Shown here: in pieces, positions 32,444-44,749 of the stretch
Layout: every line of letters starts with the position of its first letter
Position numbering within the stretch: the stretch's first letter is position 1
Source of the DNA: Bolinopsis microptera
Taxonomy: Eukaryota > Ctenophora > Tentaculata > Lobata > Bolinopsidae
Direction: 5' to 3'
Assembly: GCF_026151205.1 (NCBI RefSeq)
Contig: NC_087079.1
Span: 64,001 to 124,000 of the forward strand
DNA length: 60,000 bases
Position numbers and translations under genes: made by a program
The notes under the pieces: model-generated
The model's input: only the letters and a program-made list of their open reading frames with translations
The model's database searches: none
What the model was told of the DNA's origin: nothing

Positions 32444-32482
32444 CAGCTAGAATTGTGTACTGTCGGTACACAATTCTAGCTG
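32444..32482. repeat. Perfect 17-bp palindrome with a 5-base loop
   Basis: CAGCTAGAATTGTGTAC and GTACACAATTCTAGCTG flank TGTCG. Just upstream GCGAAGTACGAAGTCA is tandemly duplicated. It sits at the 5' edge of the LINE ORF1 remnant. Confidence 0.9.
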
Positions 32483-32489
32483 AGAAAGC

Positions 32490-33330
32490 AGAGTTCAGAG
32501 CAGAATTAAAGCAGAAAGCTGCCAACCATCACCTCTCAGCAACACAAAACCTCTTCACCGAAGCCCTATCTACATACCCACCCGAAATCAACGTGGAACT
32601 ACCAAGAGTCCCTCACGAGAATTGTCCAAAGATCACGAGCAGATAAGTCCGGATCTGCAAACCACTCTGAAGCACCTACCTCACAGACTTCGTCCTACCA
32701 GCTACTTGCCTGACTTCACTGAGAGAGGAAGCGCTAGCAGACAAGGGAAGGTGATCAGGCTGCAGGACCAGCTGCTGGTGCAGAAGGACGAACAACTACA
32801 GTTGAATAGACAGTACAAACAGCGGTGGAGTCAGGGATTAAGAGCTACAGTGCAGCTGTTCAACAGAACAGTGCAAGTGGTACGGTCTGCTACAGTAAAA
32901 TCCTGAAGAAGATGATGAAGAGTGTGGCTGCAGAGGAGGACAGGAGCAAGAATCTGATAGTGTTTGGACTGAAAGAAGAGGATGAAGAACAGCTACCAGC
33001 TCTTGTAAACGCAGTATTGGACGAGATCGGGGAGAAACCTCATTTTGAAGCGACAAGAGTCGGCTGGAAGAGGCCAGGTACGGCCATCCTACCAGCCAAG
33101 ATCACTGTCCCAAGCTAGGCTCAACAGCAGTTCATCAGATTCTGATGAAAACAGGGAGACTGAGGCTGGCTGAGGCACACAAAGATGTATGGATTTGTAT
33201 ATCCAGTGAAGAGCGTGCAGCAAGGAAGAACCTGGTAACTGACCTGAAGAAGAAGAGAGCTGAACAAACTCATCTCGACCACTACATCTGGTACGGGAAG
33301 GTCTGTAGCCGGGTAAAGAAGCCACCATGA
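32490..33330 (+). mobile_element. LINE (non-LTR retrotransposon) ORF1 remnant, frameshifted
   Basis: Three successive frames give one conceptual ORF1-type protein. First a coiled-coil-like stretch (VIRLQDQLLVQKDEQLQLNR, 32622-32906). Then SKNLIVFGLKEEDEE and VLDEIGEKPHFEATRVGWKR (32825-33118). Then, after a shift near 33110, EAHKDVWICISSEERAARKN and KKKRAEQTHLDHYIWYGKVC (to 33330). The order NLIVFGL, LGE..H...RVG, R......LR, ERAARKNL, Y.I..GK matches RNA-binding ORF1 proteins of CR1/L2/RTE-type LINEs. No reverse transcriptase follows, so the copy is broken and truncated. Confidence 0.8.
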
Positions 33331-33649
33331 CGTAATTCATGTCTATCGGACACCGATCAGTATATTATGTAGGAGTATCTTAAGAGTTTACGGACGTTAT
33401 CTGTATTTGAGAGACAATTATATTATATGCATACATTATTATTTGATTGTTTCACACTTTTCACATTTCATCAATTTATTACTATGTGGTAGTGATGTTA
33501 TTGAGACTTTGGGCGGCCAAAAACTCCTGTTCTGCAAGTTGTCCTCTGTACTTGTTTCGCTGACCCACGCTTTTTAGCATTTATACATTTCGGCCTAGTT
33601 AATGAGACAGTGTGGACAACTTTTGGGGACCATTGTCGGTTTGAACTTA

Positions 33650-33776
33650 GGGGTCGTTAACATATTACGTAATCAATATTTTAGCAATTTTTACCCCCTT
33701 CCGTAATCAACCGTAATCAAGACCCAACCTCCCCCCCCCCCCCCCTTCTGACAGCAATATTACGTAATCATGGCCC

Positions 33777-33809
<33 letters not shown>

Positions 33810-34338
33810 TTGAGATTTTTCCTAGAGAACACTTTTCTCTACGTTTCATGCTATCATGATGAGCTGAAATCATTGTTATGGTATCCTGCCAAGCACCTTC
33901 TAAACTACTCACTATTATAGCCGGATATTCGATCAATTTCTAAATTTTATCACTATCAGAGTGAAATTGAGTGGAATTTAAAATATCAAATTGTTATTAT
34001 TCTAGAGGGTAAAAACAAAAACTTTGATTACGTAATCAACGACCGAACCCCCCCGCCCCCCCCCCCACCCCACCCCGTAATCAACCATAAGCATTTGGAA
34101 ACCCCCCTCGGCCGATTACGGTAGTTCTGTTTACAATGTCCAGTAAGGAAGAATTATGCTGCTGTTCTTGTGCTCATTTTTCCAAGTTTTGGGATTAATC
34201 TGGCGAACTTATGTCTCTACTCGTTCGAAGTGAGTGCTATTAATTACGTAATTATCAGCTAACTCCCCCCCCCCCCCCCCCCCCCCCCCGTAATCATTTG
34301 GGAACCCTCTGCCGATTACGTAATATGTGAACGACCCC
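33650..34338. mobile_element. TIR element rich in TACGTAAT and poly-C tracts (~690 bp)
   Basis: The left end GGGGTCGTTAACATATTACG is mirrored by the right end CGTAATATGTGAACGACCCC. Inside are runs of 20-30 C at 33730, 33780 and 34265 and a C-rich stretch at 34050, plus repeated CCGATTACG words. The same end sequence occurs as fragments near 13820 and 37490. Flanks GAACTTA and GAAGTATA are similar but not identical, so target duplication is unproven. Confidence 0.75.
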
Positions 34339-35010
34339 GAAGTATAATCTGAGATACTTTATTTTATGACATGCTATATTGTAATTTGTTTACATGTTTC
34401 AGTGTACATTTCTACTGTACTATTACGAAATTATTATTACTGTACTATTACGAAATTTAACGAACTTGCTGCTTGTCCATCAGAATTGTGACTTTTATTT
34501 TGTTGAAAATTTAGGTGGGCACGAAAACTGTTAGTTAGAATGTAAGTTCAGAGGAATTTTTCCCTTACAATCAAGCTACATGAATTGTTGTGAATACTAA
34601 GATCAAACTATCATTTTACAGGCTGGCGTCATCTTCATTGACACACGCCCTATAAATTGTATAGTAAAAAGTTAATACAACCCAAAATTCCCTTAAAAAT
34701 CTGAACACTCTTAAAACGTTCATTAAAAGTTAAAATGAGATGTTAGAGTATAACATATATAAGTAAGGGAAGGCCGAAAGGATTTATAATGTTAATTCCC
34801 AAAGGTTTTAAAATTAAAGTCTAGAGAAGTTAAATATATTCATGTTCACGGACTTCCAAAGTTTTGGGACTAGAATTATCAATGATCGACACAGAAATGT
34901 TCCCTTTGTCTATAAGTATAACCACGATCCAATAAATGTAAGCAAAAACTATATTCATCACTTATTTATCGCCATTTAAAAGTTTATAATATTTGACCCT
35001 ATGTTCTCCA
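34339..35010. other. AT-rich spacer
   Basis: No gene or element recognised. Confidence 0.4.
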
Positions 35011-35013
35011 GTC

Positions 35014-35290
35014 CTAATATATAATATAACCGGCCCGTATAATATAACCCGTAAAGAGCGAGTAAGTAGTGCGACCGACGTAAGCCTTTCCACAGACACT
35101 ACATTGGGAAATATAAACAAATAAATGATGTTGTAACTCTATAAGCAGTGGAAGTTTCCACTTTCCAAGGGAAGCTTTAAGTTCACAACATTTGCATCGT
35201 GGCACATTGCATTCGCTGGTTCATGGTTGGGCTATGTTTAGCTCCTAAAGCAAGTAAAGTTCTTTCAATTTGACGAGGCGAGATTTTAAC
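35014..35290 (-). mobile_element. Penelope-like element remnant with GIY-YIG motif
   Basis: Minus-strand translation gives CKCCELKASLG and then FVYISQCSVCGKAYVGRTTY, the Cys-X2-Cys plus Y(V/I)GRTT block of the GIY-YIG endonuclease carried by Penelope-like retroelements. The upstream piece (RQIERTLLALGAKHSPTMNQ) is in another frame, so the copy is frameshifted. It is truncated beyond the YVGRTT block. Confidence 0.65.
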
Positions 35291-35629
35291 AACATAACTC
35301 GCAGGACTGCTGTATTTAGCACACGCGCGACTGTAATGATATGAAAAATGAGCCGTCCGCTCATGCCTATATATAGTCATCGTGTCCATAGATACGTGAA
35401 GCGACGCGTATCCATAGATACGTGTAGTGACGCGCAAGTTATTCTATTATGAATTCATTTTGTTCGGCGCGCGGCGTAAGAATTTATTTTGACCATATAA
35501 ATGTTCATAACTTTTTGTGAGAACCTGCGCTGAGTTTTTTGAGAAGGGCGACATTCGATTGAGCATTTTTGCTATCCAATGGTATAAAATGTAGCACCAG
35601 CGCAATTATCGCTCAAAAATCTTATTTCT

Positions 35630-35910
35630 ACGCGCAGCTCTCAGCGGGATGGAGCAATTCCGCTGCACTGAATCTTTATTCGGAGTTTATGTTTATAAAC
35701 AAATTATAGCCTGGGTTCCCAGGTAACTTTATTTTCAAAATATTATGTATTAGCCCGAGGCAAGCTCGAGGCAAGTGCGTGCAAAGCGCTGCGGTAAATA
35801 TTGTATAACGTTGTGACCCCACGGTCGTTTCACTACCCCTGTAGAGTTTCTACGATACAGGGGAGCCGCGCACTTCTGCGCGGCGGGTCATACAACGTAT
35901 GACAACGTAA
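35630..35910. repeat. Palindromic module cluster D
   Basis: Holds module words seen in clusters B and C: a diverged GCCTGGGTTCCCAGGTAAC at 35710, and GGTCGTTTCACTACCCCTGT followed by GGGGAGCCGCGCACT and CTGCGCGGCGGGTC (compare 5565-5625). Confidence 0.7.
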
Positions 35911-36381
35911 ATAGGGGTTTGCAGTATAATAAATATTTCAATTCAGATCGTTCACATATTATTATGTTACGGTAACCAATTGTCGGCCAATTTAAAGTTA
36001 AACAGCTTTTTTAAAAATTGTAGTTGACGAAATGAGAGTCTCCACTCAGTGTGTTAAAACATAATTCTTTGTCGACGTTTCGGCTACATGCCTTTGTCAT
36101 AAACAGGACGTACTGAAAACTTACATAGCTGCAAAGATACAATGTTAAAATAATCTATTAATACTATTAATACTACGAAATATAACAACAACAAAAAATA
36201 ACATCTTGAAACACAACAACAATCACAAATTTATCCAAAAGAAACATAAAATATAATGGCTAAAAGAATCCACACCGCAACAAACCGTGAACAATTCCTC
36301 ATAGTACTACAAACATTTTACCAAGATAGCTCCTTCATAAAACTGATTAATCAAAAATTATCTAGGTTTATAAGTTCAATA

Positions 36382-37440
36382 TTACATTAATTTCCAAGTA
36401 TATTTTATCCAATCACCTTCATTTACGGACTCAGACAATTGAGTATTTATTTCTGGGTTTTCACGTTTTATTAGAACCGACTGCCACAATTGACGGTCCA
36501 CATAGTCTTTACATCTTTTTCGAACTATAAACCGAAACGGTATGTTTGGCATTGAAATGTCTGCATGCTCCTCTAGGTAGTGCTTCCCCATGGCCGTAGA
36601 TTTGTTGCCATCCCTTACTGATTTATAGTGTTCCCAGGCTCTACTTCTTTTAAACCTACCAGTTTCCCCAATGTAGGACTTATTACATATTTGGCATATT
36701 AATTGGTAGCAAATGTTTTTGATCATGCAGGATTTATCGCACTGGTAGCATTTGCTGTCACTTTGTTTATTGCATTTTGTTTGCTGTAGGCTAGATCTTG
36801 TTAAAGCTTCCATGAGACGTTTTCCTGATGTGAATGTTACCCTGGTGGAATCCAAGAGGTTTTGATTTCTTAGGGTATAGTAGACTTTTCGACACGTCTG
36901 TTCATTTATATAAGGTAATGATAAGTAAGCTATTTTTGAGTTCTTTTTAGGCGCATTTTGTTTATCCAGTGTATTCTGTGTTTCTCGAATAAGTTTCTTG
37001 ACAATATTAGGAGGGAAACTATTCTTCTTTAGCATATCAGCTATTCTGTTGATACTGAGATCTTGTAGTTCAGGTGTGGAGCTGTTATTGATAGCCCTTC
37101 TGATCCCATTTTTGGCTGAGTTCAGAATCGTTCTACGAGGGTGAGCAGAGGCATAATTTAGGAATATGTCCTGGCTGGTTGGTTTTACAAATAAGGAAAA
37201 ATCCAACCTCTTGTCCACTGTATTCATATAGATGTTCAGGTCCAAAAATGCAACACAATCTTTGGAGCACTCATATGTGAACTGTATATCCCTGTTCAAC
37301 GAGTTAATGTAGTTAAACAGCAATAGTACTGTGTCTTCATCTCCCTCGATTATGCTGAAGCAGTCATCTACATATCTATCCCACATATCTATGATTGGGA
37401 GTCCTATTGGTTTGGGGGGAGCTTTTGTGTAGAAATTACA
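36382..37440 (-). mobile_element. Penelope-like retroelement: RT fragment + GIY-YIG endonuclease
   Basis: One open frame of 334 residues from 37386, extendable upstream by about 18 residues (KAPPKPIGLPIIDMWDRYVDD) to a stop near 37440. RYVDDCFSI is the catalytic RT motif with its Asp pair. KDCVAFLDLNI is the following FLD(L/V) block. The C-terminal part has CNKQSDSKCYQCDKSC, ICYQLICQICNKSYIGETGR and AWEHYKSVRDG...H..E.H, the Cys/His cluster and GIY-YIG core of EN-positive Penelope-like elements. The RT palm N-terminus is missing, so it is 5'-truncated, as usual for retroelement copies. Long intact frame: recent insertion. Confidence 0.9.
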
Positions 37441-38440
37441 CTAACAGAAGAAGCTTTTACAAACCCCATCCCTCTGTTCACTGTTTGACTTACGTAATAT
37501 GTGAAAGATCCCAATACTGAATACGATTCAAACTTGTAATTTTATAACATTAATATTATCTCCCCAAAATGTATTTAATTTGTGTCACGAACAAAACATA
37601 ATTATAATAATATGTCTGCATGATTAATGATTAGTTGTTGCTTGATTCCCCAGAAAGTGCTCAACTGCAGACAAGATTTTGATAAAGGAGCAACACATCA
37701 TTTTAACAACATTCATTATTTTAATTTGGCACCCAGGATTGGTATTTTTCTTTCTTTAACAATTTCGTAATTTATACTTACAACCTGGATCATTTGATTA
37801 AATACATTTGGTCGTGTTTACAAATAAAGCTGGTATGTAGAAAAGATAATATTATTAATAATAATAATAACAAACACAAATACTAGACACTTAACTTTTT
37901 GATGTGTATTATATTATATATTACTAGAAAGCCCGTTACGTGGTCACAGGGAGGGAATTTGCAGTTTTATTGCATCAAAAATATCCATCACAACCGAAGA
38001 CACAGCCGATTAAAACACATGAGTGAATACAACGTAATTACCACAAAATGACGTTAAAACAATCATTGCACGTGCATGTGCGCGTTTCAACACCATTACC
38101 ATTCTTACTATGTAACTACCTTTTTCTCATCTGATTTGAACGTGGGCGGTGGGCGGTCGTACAAAAAGAATCTTTGGAATTATAATATAGATGTATTAAA
38201 AAAGAAAGCTGATTTATTGTGAAAATCCTTAAATAATTTATACGTTTGTAATTGTGCTCCAGTTGATATCAGGCTTGGGGTGGTGCTTTAGAAGCGGTAT
38301 TTCGGGAGTCTAGTAAAGCTCTTATAGGCAACTGGTTCCTTTTGCCAGCCGTTTTTAGTCCAGTACTGTCTCATTCCTGATCTCAGAACATGCGCAACAA
38401 AAATTTTGTTATGCCATGCCAACATGAAATTATTTGGATC
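37441..38440. other. AT-rich spacer with a poly-C-element fragment
   Basis: TTACGTAATATGTGAAAGAT at about 37492 is a diverged end of the 33.65-kb element. Otherwise no feature is supported. Confidence 0.4.
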
Positions 38441-38540
38441 TCGTCGTAACCCCCGTCATTGCACGAAGTGGTTTGTGGCAAAAGCCACGAATGACAAAGC
38501 CGCGCACTCGTGTGCGGCAGGGCTACACCATGAAACAAGG
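38441..38540. repeat. Short palindromic module copy
   Basis: GCCGCGCACTCGTGTGCGGC at about 38500 is a hairpin of the 5595/35875 type, isolated in AT-rich DNA. Confidence 0.6.
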
Positions 38541-38799
38541 CATTATGGACTATCGATTTATGAAATTTAAACATTTAGAATACAAGTCATTATTATTATT
38601 AAATCTAAAATAGCTAATAATTTAATAAATTATTAACAGGCCCCTTAACGTGGGCAATAATATACGCTTTATAAATTATATAAACAAATTGCAGTCTATT
38701 TTTCCAATGTTGTTAAGTGTCTCTTTAGATCTGTTTTGGTGTTTTGTGGGAGTTCCCACATTTGTTGGTTGAGAATGCTCAACATAACATACATGATGC

Positions 38800-39482
38800 T
38801 TGACTGCTTTATTGACCCGGACAGGCACCGGGGGCAGACATCCCAACACCAGTGCGTTGGGACATAGTGTTGGTCTGCTTCAGGACGTGTTAGATCCTAG
38901 AGAAGCCGCCATCCCCTTTACTGCTTTAGCTCAGCGGCAGCATGAGCCCTGGTTTCCTGCCACATTGGTACCTCTGAAAGTACAGAAAAGTGGTGGATTT
39001 CGGGGTCCAGGATCCTCCCTCTTTAATCTTTACGGTGGTGTTATTTCTCTGAGATGTTTGCAGAGTCTTTATTTTATGATCTTTCTAGTTTAGTTGGATA
39101 AATCCTGGAGAGCATCATTTTGACCCCAAAGAAATTCGACTCTTCTAATGAATGCTTTTTGTGTGCTGCTTTTTGTTAACACTTCATCTAGATAGGAATG
39201 TGAGTCAGCCCCACCCAGCTCTTCTTTTAGCTGCAGGTAACTGGTGTCTTGCACCTCCAGACACAATAGGAGCTGGTGTACAGGAGAATCATCGAAGCTG
39301 TTGCAGAAACGACAGGCCTCACCACTGTCACCACCCATGATCTTTTGGATATTCGCAAAGAGTGGTGAGCTGCCGTGAATGTAGTCCATTATTCGGCTGT
39401 CCAGATTTTTACTCGTGTTGTGCCTGAATAAGAAGTTGTTTTTGTCTAGGAGCAGCCCACTGTTTTTGATCTTTGTGATCAC
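38800..39482 (-). mobile_element. LINE ORF2 C-terminal fragment
   Basis: The minus-strand frame 39482-39090 reads like the tail of a non-LTR retrotransposon polyprotein. DYIHGSSPLFANIQKIM precedes CRFCNSFDDSPVHQLLLC, a C-X2-C-X8-H-X4-C knuckle typical downstream of the RT. The GC-richer stretch to 38800 probably continues as its 3' untranslated part. No RT core is present. Confidence 0.65.
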
Positions 39483-40492
39483 ACCAAGTATCTTGGTCTC
39501 CTTGTTGTTACTGACAGTTCTGCATTGCAGAATACAAGTCAGTTAATGAAATATTTTTAGAATAAATTTCACTTCGGCTTTAGAATTTTTATTTAATTTT
39601 GAATTCTTTAGTTTAGGCTCGGTGCCGTCATTATAATGAGTGACTAGCACCGTGCTGATAGAAATTTATGATTGAGATGAATTTTCGAGTAGTATATAGT
39701 AAAAAGCGTATTTTACATATGCATAGCATAATCTAATTTTCATGAGCATATCTAATTTTCATGAGTTTATTATCGGATGTTCAAGTTTAACTGTGTTTAT
39801 TATGATATTATAATTCATTGTAATATGGCAATAAAATTTAAATTTTGTTCTACTTAAAAAATTTTGTTTTACTTATTATTTTAGTGTTATCGTCACTACT
39901 TTAACGAGATTTCTTTGCGTTATCAATTTACAGTAATGGGACACAGCAGTTTTAAGACGGATAAGTGCATTTTTGATTGATAAGTAGTTCTAGTCACTGC
40001 TTATCAGCTTTACTATATTTAAGTGTTTAGTTTGTTTCATACTATACTATAATTTTCCGTGCGGAGTTAAATGAAACAAAATTAACTATGATGATTATAC
40101 ATGAATTAAGAATTTTACTAGATAGAGTGCTTATCTTAAAGTTAAATGTTTTTACAGGCTCTAGTGATGTAGTTTTATGACATTTCAAGCCTTACGTTGT
40201 GTGTTTCCTTTTGTGTCTAAAAGCATTATGTTCTTTCTATAACTATGTCAGCAGTCAATGAAACAAGTTCGTACTTGATTGTACGTACTAGAATATTATA
40301 CATTATATAAGTATTATATTAAACAATGATCAATCAAGAATGCTTTAATATAATATGACAACTATACCATGATGAAATTGTAAATATTTTCCTGTATCAT
40401 ATTATTATCTTGATAATCCCATTATATATCCATATATAAGCCATAATCAATTCTGTCATTCTTAGATAGTAATATATACATACTAACACTAG
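39483..40492. other. Upstream spacer of the K2P channel gene
   Basis: AT-rich. No promoter element could be assigned. Confidence 0.4.
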
Positions 40493-43222
40493 ATGGCGTG
40501 CTGTAGAATAAGTGGTCAGATAGTGACCTTATTGGTTAGCTTCAGTATACTTGTGTTCTACATGATGCTGGGGGCGTTCATGTTCACTGCAATAGAGCTA
40601 CCACATGAGAGTAAAGGACATAATCTCTCTTTAGCTCGGGTTAGTTGTTATGAGTTCTATTACAATAATTACTGATCTTTATAAGTAAACAAGGTCTTCT
40701 GCTTTTATATTGAGTTATTTACAAATATATTCATTGTGTAATTATATCCCCTCTCTTCAGCTGCAGAAAATGACTTCAAGTTCGAGCAAAGCTATCCAGA
40801 AACTAACTGCTCGTTTCAACTCAAGTGCTTGTGAGAGTTTGGAGGCAATAGAGTTCTTTAAGAACCGTGACAATGCAACCCCTCATGAGGAGGATGAAGG
40901 TACGAGGAGAAGTGTGGGGCTAGATGAGGGGGAGGGAGGGGGGAGGGGATACTTTCGTTGTAAGAACTAACCCCGTTGTAAGAACTAACCCCTTTTAACC
41001 GTAAAATTATTATCTTTTCAGTGTTTTCCTGGACTTACACAAAATCTATGATGTTCGCCTTTGCTACCATCACTACTATAGGTAACACCTAAATTTAATA
41101 ACGTATTGATCTGAAACAAATGTTTGGATACTGACTTGGGCCCTTTTTAACATCACCATGAATGATTCATTGAATTATCAGCATGCTATGATCTTCTGTA
41201 TGGCCTAGGCTTACTATAACCAACCTGCTTAATCTTTATATTTTATGTCGTAATATATCAGGGTATGGCGACTCAATACCAACCACACATGTTGGCAAGG
41301 GAATGGCAATACTGTTCGCTCTGACTTGCATCCCTCTCTACTACATGATGGTCAGTGTTCCTGAGAATTTTCAACTTTTGATAAATTGTGTCCAATCTTG
41401 AGCAAGAAATTAAATTCAGATTAGGTAAAAGATAAATCTATGGGGAAACCCCACGTAATGAGTTACTTTAAAGCTGAGATCTCATTGTTTTTGAAGCAGT
41501 ATTTGTTCGCTGTATCCACTATATATATATTACAGCCATCCACAGCCCCCATTTACTATATTATCACTACAGGTGATGCTTTACGCAAGACACGGGCTAA
41601 CTATCACTAAAAGTCTGATTGAAACTTGCACCAGTGACATTAGAAAAGCTTTCCTGGTAAGATAATGGAAAGCGTTAAGAACTTTTAAATCAATCAACTT
41701 TTACAATGTTTCAAAATATAAAAGATTAATTGAAAAACTTTACATATTTAGGCCGGCCAAGATACCCCGGATCTTAGCGACACTTACAATGTTTTCTTAG
41801 AGTAGATCTATCTATGAAATATCGAAGATTCTACTATGAAATATGTTTCAGATTCTCAATGCAGTGTTATTTGGACTCCTATTTATTGCGATTATGTTCT
41901 TTACCGCTGTGTACTGCTTCACTGATAAAACTGACTTTGGGAATTCTTTGTGGTACACATTTGCCACTTTCACTACCATTGGATTTGGAGGTACGATCAG
42001 TGTTATGTAAAACATATTCAGGTTACATCTTATCACTCTGTAGAAATGTAGGAGGACATTTTCAAGGACCTCAATTCTCAACCTGAAACTAATATCAAAA
42101 AACACTCTGCAAAGCTAAGTGTATGCTGGGATTAATCCATGGCCAGGATGGGATGATGGGAATGATTATCAATGAATCTACTTAGAATTATTAATGAATC
42201 TAGTTAAAATGATTATTTATTTCTTGAGTAATATTTATAAATTCAGATCACGTCCCCGACAACGCACACTCTGGACACGCATTCTACTTTATTGTCTTTG
42301 TTACACTTGTTCACATATTGATTGGAATGATCGTGCTCTCTTGGAAGAGCTCCTTCTTGAAGGTAAATTAGCTGAGCCAGTGAGGCTTTCTCTGTTTAAA
42401 GGCCTTAAACTCTATACTCTATTTCTAAATGTTCCAATGAAATCTCTAGGAGGATTAGGCGATTGAATTTTGAAAATATAAATTTACATACGTTGACCAT
42501 GATTACTAATTATAAGGATTTGGTTTATATATTATAAATATATTGGTGACCCCCGGCCCCCTTCCAGGTAAGTTTTAAGTATTAAAACTTTCAACACTAC
42601 TATATAACAAATAATTTGTTGATGGCGTTGTAATAATAATAAGATGGCGTTGACGCCGAAAATTTGCCTACATTCCTAACTTCCTGTTTCATTTGTCCTT
42701 GTCTCTTCTAACCGGATATTATCCAACTATCAGTATTTCAATCATTATACTAATAAACAGCGAACTACTTCATCATTTGATGTTAAGTTTAATAAATCTA
42801 TCATCAACTGATGAACTACTAAAGTTAATATCTAACCTTGTTTAATAACTACAAGATGTGTCTCCCTCCAGTTACACCGCACAGTGGAGAGGTACAGCTC
42901 TACTGTATTTGGACTCTGCTGCCATGTCTCTCTTAATGTAAGTAGAGAGTTGTTAATGTGAACCTTTTTTGAACTGACAGTATCCAGTTACTATACCCTT
43001 TACACCCCCTGTTCTATTCAGTGCCCCCCCCCCCCCCCCCCCTAGTGTCGACCGCGCCCCCCAGTTAAACATTGTATTCTACAGAGTTCACTGCGTGTGG
43101 AGGTTGGAATGACTCGTTTACCAGAGGAGCCAGTAGACGCAGAGATGGAGGCTGTCCAGTTCGACCCTAATGATAACGAGGACGAGGACGTCTTTAATGA
43201 GGGTCAGAGAGTTGCCACGTGA
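40493..43222 (+). CDS. Two-pore-domain potassium channel (K2P), complete, 9 exons
   Basis: Exons: 40493-40639, 40761-40899, 41022-41081, 41262-41350, 41573-41656, 41852-41990, 42247-42362, 42872-42937, 43085-43222. Total 978 nt, 325 residues, phase-consistent. Order: M1 about 10-34; an extracellular cap of about 60 residues with sequons NLS, NSS and NAT; first pore TTIGYGD (filter 116-118); M2 about 128-150; M3 about 174-197; second pore TTIGFGD (217-219); M4 about 228-252; acidic C-tail. The GYG/GFG pair in two P-loops with four membrane segments is diagnostic for K2P background K+ channels, which dimerise in the plasma membrane. The first filter is split by an intron at its first glycine and the second directly after its last glycine. 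The 73-residue C-tail is short. The subfamily is not identified. Confidence 0.95.
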
Positions 43223-44190
43223 TAGTCACGTGGGCACGTGATAGTTTACACTTCAGACTGTATTATATTAATTAATGTTAATCTCTAGTTGATTCTGTTA
43301 TTTTGGCTCACCCTGTGTCAATGATGTTTTGACCAATCTCATCTTAACATAATAATTTATTTTACTGTAAGTTATAATTTTATTTTATGCGAATTTACAT
43401 ACGTTACAAAAGTTTATGCTACAGTTTTATCTTTAAATTTCACAAAGTATTTTAGTTTTTGATTAACAAATAATTTTATGATATATAGTATGTTATACAT
43501 TATACAATAGTACAATGTAACCTAATGTAATATGACAGAAAATATATAATTTCAAAATTGTGATTAATTTCAATTACGTATTAATCATGATCAATTATTA
43601 ATTTATGTACCTGATATGAATACGAATAAATCGTGTGCGCGATCTATAATAATCAATATGTTCAGTGTACATTTTTTGTTTGTTGGGTTTTATAGGCAGA
43701 GCATGGTTTTGACGTTTGTTAATTATATACTTCAATTATTTTTCAACCAAAGCCGATATTTTTAAATTTCATTCGTAGAAACATGTAAGTGTAAGCTTTT
43801 TTATTAAGTTTAAACAGGCTTGAGAAGGAAACAAGGTTTAATAGAAGAAGAGAAAAGGAAACAATAATGATCAATTTATTACATAGATATAATACCATTA
43901 TCTATTTTATTATTATCATCAACGTAGATCGTGAATTTAAAAATAATATTTATATGTGTTATGTTATTGTGATTGATTTTTAGTATTTATGATTTATTGC
44001 TGCTATCACACCATAGTTTCATTAACTACAAACTCATGAGCAAAGCTCGACTGGGACTGGAAAAAGTGCAGGGACCGGGATTAAGACCAGGAGGCGGGAC
44101 CGGCTAACAAAAGTTTTACTTGCAATAATAATTGGATAGAAGAACCAATAAAATATCAATCTTAGTATATTGATCTTAAATGACGTTTAT
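43223..44190. other. K2P 3' flank and spacer
   Basis: AT-rich. At 44040-44105 a GC-richer patch with GGGACCGGGATTAAGACC matches the insert at 48060-48125 in the left arm of the foldback element, marking another dispersed repeat. Confidence 0.5.
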
Positions 44191-44191
44191 A

Positions 44192-44272
44192 ATCTAGCAG
44201 CTGGTAAGAATTCCGTGGGAACAAACCTTGCGGCGCAAGTTGTTCCCACGGAATTCTTACCAGCTGCTAGAT
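44192..44272. repeat. Perfect 33-bp inverted repeat
   Basis: Arms 44192-44224 and 44240-44272 (starting ATCTAGCAGCTGGTAAGAAT) are exact reverse complements. The 15-base centre can pair further (CTTGC/GCAAG). It lies about 480 bp upstream of the DXO-like start codon. Confidence 0.95.
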
Positions 44273-44749
44273 CAATAATGGTGTTGAGTGTATTTAAACA
44301 GTATGCTATGTCAGCAACTTGGTTGATTAGTGTATCAAATTTGCAGAATATTCGTCATTTTGATTTTAGCGTAAAACATCATGGTATTTTGTTGTCTGTA
44401 TCTAAGTAGCCATTGTGGTTTATCAGTGCGAATACTTTGCCTATTACGCTTATATTACTTATTAATAAGACAAATAAGACAAAAAATTTTTTAAATTACT
44501 GCTCCAGTAAAATACTTCTTTCCATAGTACTTACTTTACTTTATCAGCAATCATAATTGATAACAGCATCTAAAAAGCTTTATATTGCATTCCAAAAATT
44601 CAAGTATTGAAATTGATAAATTTGAAAATAGATAGCTTCTTGGAGTATATATTGGTGAACTATGAAGAACTGTATAGTGTATTTAAAAGCGTTCTATCTT
44701 ATAATTAAATGTCCCTTCATTCAGGAGATGTGTTTGACTGATTGTAGTC

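Noticed and set aside
32086-32490. Frame upstream of the LINE ORF1 remnant (VELRAKEYRNDVCIINVKKT)
   Set aside because: Exon-like in places with an acceptor-like TTTTTCAG before it, but no family recognised, no partner exons, and the frame runs through a palindrome.
44170-44409. 79-residue frame
   Set aside because: Its first third is the perfect inverted repeat; no domain.
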